Assembly: GCF_001403735.1 (NCBI RefSeq)
Contig: NZ_CXPG01000011.1
Coordinates: 102,032-166,031, forward strand
Reading direction: 5' to 3'
Source of the DNA: Jannaschia rubra
GTDB taxonomy: Bacteria > Pseudomonadota > Alphaproteobacteria > Rhodobacterales > Rhodobacteraceae
DNA: 64,000 bases
Part shown: positions 36,701-43,770 of the stretch, piece after piece
How the letters are laid out: the number at the start of each line of letters is the position of its first letter
How positions within the stretch are numbered: position 1 is the stretch's first letter
Position numbers and translations under genes: made by a program
The notes under the pieces: model-generated
The model's input: only the letters and a program-made list of their open reading frames with translations
Database searches by the model: none
What the model was told of the DNA's origin: nothing

Positions 36701-37423
36701 GGCGTAGACGTCGGCGGGGGTTTCGAAACTGCCGGGGATCTTGACGGGAAAGGCGCCGGTCGCCGTCTCGACCGCGCCGGTGGCGACCAGCAGGTTGTTC
36801 TGGGTGACGACGGCGGACAACTCGCCCGCCGTGACGTTGTAGGCCTCCAGCGCCAAGGGGTCGATCAGCACTTCGAGCATCTCGTCGCGGTGCCCGGCGA
36901 GGCCCGCTTCCAGGATCGGGGGCATTCCCTCCAGCCGGTCCTGCAGGTCGCCCGCGAGCCGCAGCAGCGTGCGCTCGGGCGCGGAGCCCGAGAGCGAGAC
37001 GATCAGGATGGGAAATTCGCTGAAGTTGATCTCGTTGATGGTGTATTGCTCGGCCCCGTCGGGAAACTCCGCCTCCGCCTGACCCATCTTGTCGCGGACG
37101 TCGGCGATTGTGGCGGACTTGTCCCAGCCGAACTCGAACTCGAGGAACAGCCCGGCGTAGTTCTCGGCAGCCGTGGCGGTCATCTCCTTCAGGCCGTCGA
37201 GCTCCTTCAGGCGGGTCTCCATCGGCTTGACCAGCAGCTTTTCGGAATCGCTGGCCGAGATGCCCGGGAAGGGGACCGACACGAAGATGCCGGGGATGTC
37301 GATGTCGGGCTCGCCCTCCTTGGGCAGCGAGACATAGGCCGCGATGCCGGCCACCAGCGACAGCAGGATAAAGGCCATGACCATGCGGGCACGGCCGGCC
37401 GCCCAGTCGATGATGCCGGTCAT
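33731..37423 (-). CDS. RND family efflux transporter permease, enlarged
   Basis: This 1230-residue inner-membrane pump belongs to the AcrB/MexB superfamily, driving drug or metal export by proton antiport. Typical motifs are the first helix, the SLPKEGEPDIDIP entry to the porter domain, and GMLVDGAIVVVEYADKR in TM4, where the first of the two AcrB aspartates is kept and the second is Gly. The C-terminal half has GTGIVALAGIVVNNNIVLIDTY. Unlike AcrB (about 1050 residues), it has an insertion between TM6 and TM7 of about 100 residues with two extra hydrophobic segments (about residues 509-530 and 543-562). Its start overlaps the adaptor stop (ATGA). Substrate unknown. Confidence 0.92.
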   Translation of the reverse strand: MTGIIDWAAGRARMVMAFILLSLVAGIAAYVSLPKEGEPDIDIPGIFVSVPFPGISASDSEKLLVKPMETRLKELDGLKEMTATAAENYAGLFLEFEFGWDKSATIADVRDKMGQAEAEFPDGAEQYTINEINFSEFPILIVSLSGSAPERTLLRLAGDLQDRLEGMPPILEAGLAGHRDEMLEVLIDPLALEAYNVTAGELSAVVTQNNLLVATGAVETATGAFPVKIPGSFETPADVYALPVKTDGDRVVTLGDLARINLTFEDRTGTARYNGDTTVALQVVKRKGFNIIETAEQVRDEIEAETATWPEELRQAVDVTVALDQSRTVQSMVSQLEGSVLTAIALVMVVVLATLGTRSALLVGFSIPTSFLLSFAIMAVAGITISNIVMFGLILAVGMLVDGAIVVVEYADKRIREGSGPMAAYTEAAKRMFWPVVSSTATTLCAFLPMLFWPGIPGEFMGNLPVTLIFVLSASLVVALIYLPVLGGVAGRISRMLDRTAGWLRGTLPWGVRSALALGAAALMVLSILQVLNPAFLLPPDVRFASGLGAVLFVLSAGLLSATLGSITRLRQPKKVRSGYRRTLFGRAIHLIVGNPIGPVVAVLVVGFTVVSVFTYFQTHNRGVEFFVESELEQANIFVRARGNLSLPEKDALLAQAERIVLETPGIQSAFAFAGEGGLSSAGPGAAGAPGDTIGQIQIEMVPWEDRPTVSAPLFSLFGLTVDKSVVDPAFDGDVIAADVLARLRQIPGIKVDLSAQDRGPSQGKPVQLRLKGDDWEELRQATAAMADRFAATPGLIDVEETLPLPGIDWEIDVDVEKAGRFGADVATVGGMVQMVTRGILLDTMRVETSDDEIEIRIRLPENDRVLSTLDSLKVRTTDGLVPLANFITRRPVPQLAQIDRVDGKRFFDVKADVASGLVKLVDTEGRTVDIVSAAEAEGRGLTAVPVTANERIETLTAALAEGDILPDSVTWEWTGDQEEQAESQAFLGQAFVGALGLMFVILLAQFNSVYNSVLVLLAVVLSTTGVLIGMIVMGQPFSIIMTGTGIVALAGIVVNNNIVLIDTYQEYAQYMPRLEAITRTAEDRIRPVLLTTLTTMAGLAPMMFGLSLDFIGGGYSIGSPTALWWIQLATAVVWGLGVATVLTLVFTPAMLAGRVWLAVYAKALARLLERVGMGHGSRAAADWAVRHEAAQIRLPVLLWEDETAHPQAYDAEPSPLSFGPPRPPMRAAE

Positions 37424-38697
37424 TCGGACGCCCCCGGCGGGGTGAAGCTGGCCTGCACCGGCACGCCGTCGGTCACGTATTCCTGGCCCACGGTGATGAC
37501 GTCCGCCGTCTCGGGCAGGCCGGACAGGAGCACGCCGTCGACCGTGTCGCGCACCAGCGTCACCGGCACGAAGCCGGCGCGTCCGTCCTGCACGGTCCGC
37601 ACGCCCAGCCGCCCCTCGTCATCGAGGGTCAGGGCTGAGGCGGGGATCAGATGGGCGGTGGTCGCGGGCGTGCTGATGACGATTTCGACGGTCTGGCCGT
37701 CGCGGATGGCAAGGTCGAGGTTCGGCACCGTCACCTCGACCCGGAAGGTCCGCGTCAGGTCGTCGGCGGAGCGGCTGAGGAAGGTGACCTGACCGCGCAC
37801 TTCCTGCCCGGAGGCGAGGCGCGCGGCGGCCTCTGCGCCGGTCGAGACGCGATCGACTTGTGTCTCCGGAAGAAAGCCCACCAGCTTGATCGGGTCGAGT
37901 TGCACGATGGTCGCACATTCGTTGCCCCCCGGCGCCCCGGCCTGAAGGTAGGTGCCCAATTCGGCGGTGTCCGTCTCCAGCACGCCGGAGAAGGGGGCCT
38001 TCATCGTCAGCCTTTCGATGTCGAGGCGCGCACGGGCCACCTGTGCCTCGGCCGCCTGGATGCCCGCCTGCGTGGTTTCCAGCCCGGTTTCCGCCGCCGT
38101 GACCGAGGCGCGCGCCGCGCTGAGCGCCGCATCCGCCGTCGCCACGCTGTTGGTCGAGGCGAATCCCCGGTCGCCCAGACGTTCCGCCGCGGTCTGGTTC
38201 AGCCGCGCTTCCTCCAGCCGGGCCTGCGCCTCGACGATGCGGGCCTGGGTCTCCGGCACGCGGGCACGGGCTTCGGCCAGCCGGGCCTCTGCCTCGGCCA
38301 GCAGGGCCTTGCTGGTGCCGGGGTCGATCTCGCACAGGACGTCGCCCTGCTCGACGAACGCGCCCTTGCGGATCGGCTCCGAAATGACGCTGCCGGAGAT
38401 CTCGGCCAGTACCGACACCTGCCGAGCGGCCGCCGACTGCCCGCGCACCAGCACGGCGTCCGGCACCTCGCGCGCCTTGGATCGCAGCGCCACGACGTTC
38501 ACCGGCACCTCGCCCGCGGCCTCGCTCGTGGCGATGGCCACGGGCACGCTCGCACTCTCCGGTGCCGTGGCGGGCGCCTCGTCCTCCGGACCGCCGGTCA
38601 CGCTTCGCGCGAATCCGAGCAGGGCGTCGCGCTGAAGCACCACGAAGAACAGCGCGACGCAGACCAATGCGGCGGTCAGCACGGGGAAGAAGCGCAT
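37420..38697 (-). CDS. RND efflux periplasmic adaptor (membrane fusion protein)
   Basis: The 425-residue adaptor links the RND pump to an outer-membrane channel. An N-terminal anchor (residues 5-25) is followed by a lipoyl/barrel-sandwich half (SGSVISEPIRKGAFVEQGDVLCEI), a long alpha-hairpin coiled coil rich in Ala and Glu (about residues 130-220), the second lipoyl half (APFSGVLETDTAELG) and beta-barrel domains. AAAGG lies 8 nt before the ATG. It is the first gene of the two-gene operon. No outer-membrane TolC-like gene is adjacent. Confidence 0.92.
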   Translation of the reverse strand: MRFFPVLTAALVCVALFFVVLQRDALLGFARSVTGGPEDEAPATAPESASVPVAIATSEAAGEVPVNVVALRSKAREVPDAVLVRGQSAAARQVSVLAEISGSVISEPIRKGAFVEQGDVLCEIDPGTSKALLAEAEARLAEARARVPETQARIVEAQARLEEARLNQTAAERLGDRGFASTNSVATADAALSAARASVTAAETGLETTQAGIQAAEAQVARARLDIERLTMKAPFSGVLETDTAELGTYLQAGAPGGNECATIVQLDPIKLVGFLPETQVDRVSTGAEAAARLASGQEVRGQVTFLSRSADDLTRTFRVEVTVPNLDLAIRDGQTVEIVISTPATTAHLIPASALTLDDEGRLGVRTVQDGRAGFVPVTLVRDTVDGVLLSGLPETADVITVGQEYVTDGVPVQASFTPPGASE

Positions 38698-38753
38698 GTC
38701 GGGCCTTTCAGCGGATCGTTGCGGTATAAGGACTGTCGAGTATTACGAAAGAG

Positions 38754-38769
38754 TGAACCGATTGGTTCA
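38754..38769. promoter_or_regulatory. Perfect palindromic operator (TetR type) upstream of the RND operon
   Basis: TGAACC-GATT-GGTTCA is a perfect 6+4+6 inverted repeat located 57 bp upstream of the adaptor start. AACCRNNYGGTT-type sites of this kind are typical of TetR/AcrR repressors that control efflux pumps. No TetR gene is present within the window, so the regulator would act from elsewhere. A possible -10 for the adaptor (TAATAC on the minus strand, 38740-38745) lies just downstream of the palindrome. Confidence 0.6.
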
Positions 38770-38929
38770 GTTTTATGCATCCCGAGGCATGACGACAAGG
38801 CTGCAGCGCCGTCTTCTTGCATCCGGGCGGTTCTCCGGGCAACGATCGATTGGCGGATCGGCGCCTTTGCCGCTTGGCGCCTGCGGGCCGACGCGCTAGG
38901 AAGCGCCGACGTCAGGCAGGAGGGCGCAT

Positions 38930-39589
38930 ATGTCCAACCCGGAGAGCTTCATCGACGAGGTGACAGAGGAGGTCCGCCGCGACCGTCTCTATGCGATGAT
39001 GCGCCGCTGGGGCTGGGTTGCGGTCGTGCTCGTCCTGCTGCTGGTCGGCGGGGCGGCCTGGACCGAATGGCAGAACGCCCGCCGTGCCGCGTCGGCACAG
39101 GCCTTCGGGGATGCCGTGCTGGTCGCGCTGTCGGCTGATGACATCGCCGCGCGCCGGGCCACGCTGGCCGCGATCGAACCGGCGGACGGGGGCCAGTTCG
39201 CCATCCTGTCGCTGCTTCGGGCCACTGCCGATCTGAACGGCGAGGACGGCGCCGCGGAGGCGGCGCGGGACGACCTCATGACGCTTGCCGACACACCGGA
39301 CGTGCCGGCGATCTATCGCCACCTGGCGTTGGCCAAGGTCATGCTGAACGGCGGCACGGGCGATGCGGCGCGTGACGGGGCCGTGCTGGAGGAGCTGGCC
39401 GCTCCGGGCGCGCCGTTCCGCACGATGGCGGTGGAGATGCAGGCGCTCGCCGCCCTCGACGCGGGCGACGAGGCGACTGCGCTGACGCTGCTGCGCGTCC
39501 TGACCCAGGACGCCGAGGCGACGGAAGCCTTGCGCCGACGCGCCGTGCAGTTGATTGTGGCGCTTGGCGCCTCGCCCGAACCGGCGTGA
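38930..39589 (+). CDS. YfgM-like membrane-anchored TPR-type protein
   Basis: The 219-residue product starts after GGAGGG. It has a short cytosolic N-terminus with the family motif FIDEVTEEVRRDRLY, one membrane helix (about residues 29-45) and an Ala/Leu-rich helical periplasmic domain resembling the TPR_21 domain of YfgM. YfgM acts as a periplasmic chaperone-like partner of the Sec translocon and PpiD in E. coli. The order yfgM-bamB-der seen here is also that of E. coli, which supports the assignment. Confidence 0.85.
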   Translation: MSNPESFIDEVTEEVRRDRLYAMMRRWGWVAVVLVLLLVGGAAWTEWQNARRAASAQAFGDAVLVALSADDIAARRATLAAIEPADGGQFAILSLLRATADLNGEDGAAEAARDDLMTLADTPDVPAIYRHLALAKVMLNGGTGDAARDGAVLEELAAPGAPFRTMAVEMQALAALDAGDEATALTLLRVLTQDAEATEALRRRAVQLIVALGASPEPA

Positions 39590-39627
39590 AGCCGGGCGCG
39601 GGGACGAAAGCCATGGACGGGGGCGGG

Positions 39628-40944
39628 ATGATGAGACCATTCGCGGGCATTCTTCTGGGTGCGGGCCTTGTGCTCGCCGGTTGCGCCGAAAAGGACGTCG
39701 TTCTCCCCGGTGAACGTATTCCGGTGCGCGCTGGCGATGGCGTGGGTGTCATCGCGGCGGCGACGACCACGGGGTCGGTCCCGTCGCTGGCGCTGGCGGC
39801 GCCGCGCCGTCTGGGCGACTGGCCGATGCGCGTCGGCAATGCGGCCAACGATCCGGCCCATGCGACGCTGTCCCCCGCGCCTCGTCTGGTCTGGTCGGCG
39901 AATGTCGGCGCGGGCGACAGCCGACGCCATCGCATCACCGCCGATCCGGTTTCGGACGGCAGCCGCATCTACACCCTCGACGCCCGCGCGACCGTGACCG
40001 CCGTGGGCCTGAACGGCGCCGTCCTCTGGTCGCGCAGCCTTGTCCCCCCGACGGAGGGCGCAGGCGAGGTGTCGGGCGGCGGCGTCGCCGCGGTCGGCGG
40101 CACGGTCTACATCTCGACGGGCTACGGCCGCCTGCACGCGCTGGATGCCGCCACGGGGGGCGAGCGTTGGGTGCAGCGGGTCGATGCCGCCATCACGACG
40201 CCCAAGGTCGCGGGCGGCACGGTCTACCTCGTCAGCCGCGATAACCGGGCCTTCGCGCTCGACGCTGCGACCGGGCGCATCCGATGGGAGCTGCCCGCCG
40301 CGCCGGCCGCCGCCGTCATGGCCACGGCCCCGGCCCCGGCCGTCACCGACCGCGCGGTGATCTTTCCCTTCGGATCGGGCGAGATCGTCGCGGCCCTGCG
40401 GCAGTCGGGCACGCGTGTCTGGGGCACCTCGGTCTCGGGCAAGCGTCGCGGTGTGGCCTACAACGAGGTGGGCGACATCACCGGCGATCCGGTCGTGGCG
40501 AGCGGCAAGGTCTTCGCCGGAACCTCGGCCGGGCGGATGGTGGCGCTGTCGGCGTCGTCGGGCGACCGCCTCTGGACCGCGAACGAGGGTGCCGTCTCGC
40601 CGCTGGTCGTCGCGGGCGGATCGGTCTTTGCGGTGTCGGACCGGGCGCAGCTTCTGCGGCTCGATGCCGAAACGGGCGAGGTAATCTGGCGGTCCGACCT
40701 TCCGTTCTATCGCAACACGCGGCTGAAACGGCGGCAGGGGATCTATGCCCATTTCGGCCCCGTGCTGGCGGGCAACCGGCTGTGGGTGGCGTCGTCGGAT
40801 GGGGTGCTCCGCGGGTTCGACCCCGTGACCGGTGCCCTGTCGGCCAGCGTCGAGGTGCCGTCGGGCGCCGCATCCCGGCCCATCGTCTTCGGCGACGCGC
40901 TCTATGTGGTCGGGCGGTCCGGCACGCTTCACGCTTTCCGTTAG
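39628..40944 (+). CDS. bamB: Outer membrane assembly lipoprotein BamB
   Basis: BamB is the beta-propeller lipoprotein of the BAM complex, which inserts outer-membrane proteins. The chain has a lipoprotein signal with lipobox LAGC and then PQQ-like WD repeats (for example GRLHALDAATGGERWVQRV and YIS, LVS blade motifs). The start is uncertain. A GTG at 39586 overlapping the yfgM stop, ATG 39613 and the double ATG at 39628/39631 are all in frame. 39628 gives the shortest normal signal peptide (MMRPFAGILLGAGLVLAGC) and 438 residues. Neighbours yfgM and der support the call. Confidence 0.9.
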   Translation: MMRPFAGILLGAGLVLAGCAEKDVVLPGERIPVRAGDGVGVIAAATTTGSVPSLALAAPRRLGDWPMRVGNAANDPAHATLSPAPRLVWSANVGAGDSRRHRITADPVSDGSRIYTLDARATVTAVGLNGAVLWSRSLVPPTEGAGEVSGGGVAAVGGTVYISTGYGRLHALDAATGGERWVQRVDAAITTPKVAGGTVYLVSRDNRAFALDAATGRIRWELPAAPAAAVMATAPAPAVTDRAVIFPFGSGEIVAALRQSGTRVWGTSVSGKRRGVAYNEVGDITGDPVVASGKVFAGTSAGRMVALSASSGDRLWTANEGAVSPLVVAGGSVFAVSDRAQLLRLDAETGEVIWRSDLPFYRNTRLKRRQGIYAHFGPVLAGNRLWVASSDGVLRGFDPVTGALSASVEVPSGAASRPIVFGDALYVVGRSGTLHAFR

Positions 40945-40992
40945 ACGGCGCATGCGCTAGGGCCGCGTTCTAGGTTTCCAAAGGCTGCGCCA

Positions 40993-42456
40993 ATGTTCAC
41001 CCTCGCCATCGTCGGACGACCCAACGTGGGCAAGTCCACATTGTTCAACCGTCTGGTCGGCAAGCGGCTGGCGCTGGTCGACGACCAGCCCGGCGTCACG
41101 CGCGACCTGCGCGAGGGAGCGGCCCGTCTGGGCGACCTGAAGTTCACGGTAATCGACACCGCAGGGCTGGAGGATGCGACCGACGACAGCCTTCAGGGAC
41201 GGATGCGCCGGCTGACCGAACGCGCCGTCGACATGGCCGACGCGGCCCTGTTCGTCATCGACGCGCGCGAGGGCGTCACCGCGACCGATCGCGTCTTTGC
41301 CGAGATCCTTCGCAAGAAGGGCAACCCGGTGTTCCTCGCCGCCAACAAGGCCGAGGGGCGCGCAGCCGAGTCGGGCCTGCTCGACGCCTACAGCCTGGGG
41401 CTGGGGGAACCGCTGGCCCTGTCGGCGGAACACGGCGAGGGGATGGCGGAACTGGCCGGGATGCTGCGCCCCCTGATCGACGCCGCCGGCGCGCGAGCCG
41501 AGGCGGCGGAGGAGGAGGCCGACACCGACGTCGCCATCGACGCGGACGATACGGGCGAGGAGGCCGACTGGGCCCCCACGACCCGCCGGCCCCTGAAGAT
41601 CGCCGTGGTCGGCCGCCCGAACGCGGGCAAATCCACCCTCATCAACCGCATCATCGGGGAGGAGCGTCTGCTGACCGGGCCTGAAGCCGGGATCACACGG
41701 GATTCCATTTCGCTCAACTTCGACTGGGACGGGGTGCCGACGCGCCTGTTCGACACCGCGGGGATGCGGAAACGTGCCAAGGTGGTCGAGAAGCTGGAGA
41801 AGCTGTCGGTCAGCGACGGATTGCGCGCGGTGAAGTTCGCCGAGGTCGTGGTCGTCCTGCTCGATGCGGACATTCCCTTCGAGACGCAGGACCTGCGGAT
41901 CGCGGACCTGGCCGAGCGCGAAGGCCGCGCCGTGGTCGTCGCGGTCAACAAGTGGGATCTGGAGGAACACCGACAGGAGAAGCTCGCCGCCCTGCAGGAA
42001 GCGTTCGAGCGGTTGCTGCCGCAACTGCGCGGCGCGCCGCTCGTTACCGTGTCGGCCAAGACGGGTCGCGGGCTCGACCGCCTGCATGCCGCCATCCTGA
42101 AGGCCCACGCGACCTGGAACCGTCGGGTTCCGACGGCGGGGCTGAACCGCTGGCTGACGGGGATGCTGGAGCAGCACCCGCCCCCCGCACCGCAGGGCAA
42201 GCGGATCAAGATGCGCTACATGACGCAGGTCAAGACGCGACCGCCTGGGTTCGTGGTGATGTGTTCGCACCCCGACCTGATTCCCGAAAGCTATTCGCGG
42301 TATCTGGTCAACGGGTTGCGCATCGATTTCGACATGCCCGGCACGCCGATCCGCCTGCATCTGCGCGGGCAGGGGGACCAGAACCCCTACAAGGGTCGCA
42401 AGCGGGCCGAGCCGTCGCGCCTGCGGAAACATACCCACGGAAGGCGCGCGGATTGA
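40993..42456 (+). CDS. der: Ribosome biogenesis GTPase Der (EngA)
   Basis: Der has two tandem GTPase domains and a KH-like domain and is needed for 50S subunit assembly. Both P-loops are visible (GRPNVGKS at residue 8 and GRPNAGKS near residue 209). The second NKxD motif is NKWD, while the first is NKAE, as is usual in Der. An acidic linker ([22 protein letters not shown], near residue 175) joins the G domains. The C-terminal KH region includes NPYKGRKR. Length 487 is normal. Confidence 0.96.
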   Translation: MFTLAIVGRPNVGKSTLFNRLVGKRLALVDDQPGVTRDLREGAARLGDLKFTVIDTAGLEDATDDSLQGRMRRLTERAVDMADAALFVIDAREGVTATDRVFAEILRKKGNPVFLAANKAEGRAAESGLLDAYSLGLGEPLALSAEHGEGMAELAGMLRPLIDAAGARAEAAEEEADTDVAIDADDTGEEADWAPTTRRPLKIAVVGRPNAGKSTLINRIIGEERLLTGPEAGITRDSISLNFDWDGVPTRLFDTAGMRKRAKVVEKLEKLSVSDGLRAVKFAEVVVVLLDADIPFETQDLRIADLAEREGRAVVVAVNKWDLEEHRQEKLAALQEAFERLLPQLRGAPLVTVSAKTGRGLDRLHAAILKAHATWNRRVPTAGLNRWLTGMLEQHPPPAPQGKRIKMRYMTQVKTRPPGFVVMCSHPDLIPESYSRYLVNGLRIDFDMPGTPIRLHLRGQGDQNPYKGRKRAEPSRLRKHTHGRRAD

Positions 42457-42566
42457 CCGGACGGTCGCGACAGGGTGCCGACAATTCACCCCATCGGATG
42501 CGCGCCGCGCCATAGTTTAGGCTGACTGGACCGTCATGAAGGCGGGACAACAGCCTGGGACACCCG

Positions 42567-42788
42567 ATGACCGCCATTGATTTCATCCACGCCGAAACCG
42601 GCGCCGTGACCGTGGACTGGGTCGTCCTGACGGCGGCGATCAGCGTTCTGGGACTGGCCGTAGGCAGTACGGTGGCGGGCGGTCTGGGCAAGCAGTCGGC
42701 CGACATCCAGAAACAACTGCTGCGCGACGACATAATCTGCCTGGACTTCTGCGACCGGTCACAGCCGGACGAAGGCGACGACGGCTGA
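42567..42788 (+). CDS. Pilin-like small membrane peptide
   Basis: The 73-residue product has the layout of a Flp/type IV-like prepilin: an 11-residue leader, then GAVTVDWVVLTAAI opening a hydrophobic helix (about residues 15-40), and a short polar tail with two Cys. Flp prepilins are cut after Gly in G|xxxxE/D, and here Asp occupies the fifth position. No tad/cpa secretion genes or prepilin peptidase are in the window, so it is an orphan. Similar orphans are common in Rhodobacterales. The tail CLDFCDRSQPDEGDDG is acidic. Confidence 0.6.
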   Translation: MTAIDFIHAETGAVTVDWVVLTAAISVLGLAVGSTVAGGLGKQSADIQKQLLRDDIICLDFCDRSQPDEGDDG

Positions 42789-42838
42789 CCGTCGCTGCAC
42801 CCCGGCGACCCAAGGGGCCGCCGGGGCACGATGGCGGG

Positions 42839-43201
42839 TCAGGCGTTGGCTTCGCGGATCTTCTCGGCGGCGTCCTTGTCGAAGGCCACGCCCTTCTGTT
42901 CCAGCATCGTGTCGAGTTCCCCCGACAGCGTCATCTCGGTGATGATGTCGCAGCCGCCGACGAATTCGCCCTTGACGTAAAGCTGCGGGATCGTGGGCCA
43001 TTCGGAATAGTCCTTGATGCCCTGCCGGATGTCCGCGTCGTCCAGCACGTTCACATCTGCGTAATCCACGCCCATGTAGTTCAGCACGCCCGCGACCTTG
43101 CTGGAAAATCCGCATTGGGGCATCGTTTTGGTGCCTTTCATGAACAGGACGACGTCCTGTGCCTTGACCATTTCGTCGATCCGGGTCTTCGCGTCAGCCA
43201 T
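42839..43201 (-). CDS. grxD: Monothiol glutaredoxin (Grx4/GrxD type)
   Basis: The 120-residue CGFS glutaredoxin has MPQCGFSSKVAGVL near residue 28, the TIPQLYV motif near residue 70 and GGCDIITEM at the GSH site. Such proteins bind a [2Fe-2S] cluster with glutathione and form heterodimers with BolA proteins in iron-sulfur trafficking and iron sensing. A bolA gene lies 265 bp upstream in the same operon with one small membrane-protein gene between them. The start overlaps that gene's stop by 8 bp. Confidence 0.95.
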   Translation of the reverse strand: MADAKTRIDEMVKAQDVVLFMKGTKTMPQCGFSSKVAGVLNYMGVDYADVNVLDDADIRQGIKDYSEWPTIPQLYVKGEFVGGCDIITEMTLSGELDTMLEQKGVAFDKDAAEKIREANA

Positions 43202-43469
43202 CGCTCTCGCTCCTGTGGTGTCCGTTGTGGCGCGGCACGAACGCGCGCGCGTATTCCTGAGGGTCCTTCGGAACCCGGGTGATCAGCTGATGGCCGCCGC
43301 CCAGACCCGAAGAATAGTTGCTGTCGATCTGCGTATAGCCGGTTCCCGGCGGGATGCCACGGGGGCGCCCGTCGTGCCCTTGCCGCGTCTCGGCCCGCAG
43401 GATCCAGATGGCTCGCCCGAGAAGCAGCGCGACGATGAACGCGCCTATCCCTGCCGCCAGCGCGGTCAC
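43194..43469 (-). CDS. Small single-pass membrane protein between bolA and grxD (GTG start)
   Basis: I do not recognise a domain. The 91-residue product begins at a GTG that overlaps the bolA stop (GTGA). It has one N-terminal hydrophobic segment (about residues 2-20, ALAAGIGAFIVALLLG), followed by a polar, Gly-, Arg- and His-rich tail with GTGYTQIDSNYSSGLGGG and a His-rich end (RHNGHH). Overlap at both ends shows it is read as part of the bolA-grxD block. The position suggests a role tied to the BolA-Grx4 pair, perhaps membrane recruitment, but this is speculation. Confidence 0.7.
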   Translation of the reverse strand: MTALAAGIGAFIVALLLGRAIWILRAETRQGHDGRPRGIPPGTGYTQIDSNYSSGLGGGHQLITRVPKDPQEYARAFVPRHNGHHRSESDG

Positions 43470-43708
43470 CCCGGCGCCCGCGTCGTCAGCGCCAGCGCGT
43501 GAAGCTCGCCGTTGGCGCCATCCATCCGACCCTTGAGTGCGGCATAGACCGCCCGCTGCTGCGCCACGCGCGACATGCCCTTGAAGGAGGCGTCGACCAC
43601 CTCCGCGGCATAGTGGTTTCCGTCCCCCGCGAGATCGGTGATGGTGATTTGCGCGTCGGGAAAGGTCTCCCGGATCAGGGCCTCGATCTCGTGGGATTGC
43701 ATGGCCAT
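43466..43708 (-). CDS. BolA family protein
   Basis: The 80-residue protein has the BolA fold motif DGNHYAAEVVDASFKGMSRVAQQR, with the conserved His and the helix-turn-helix-like region around residues 28-58. The N-terminal MAMQSHEIEALIRETFPDA is closer to the IbaG/BolA2 group. It partners with monothiol glutaredoxin in Fe-S and iron homeostasis. The order purL-bolA-grxD is typical of Rhodobacterales. Confidence 0.92.
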   Translation of the reverse strand: MAMQSHEIEALIRETFPDAQITITDLAGDGNHYAAEVVDASFKGMSRVAQQRAVYAALKGRMDGANGELHALALTTRAPG

Positions 43709-43770
43709 GGCGTTGCTCCTGTCTGTCTCTCAAAGCTATGGTCTCGGGGCGCGCAGGGCAAGGCGGCCGA

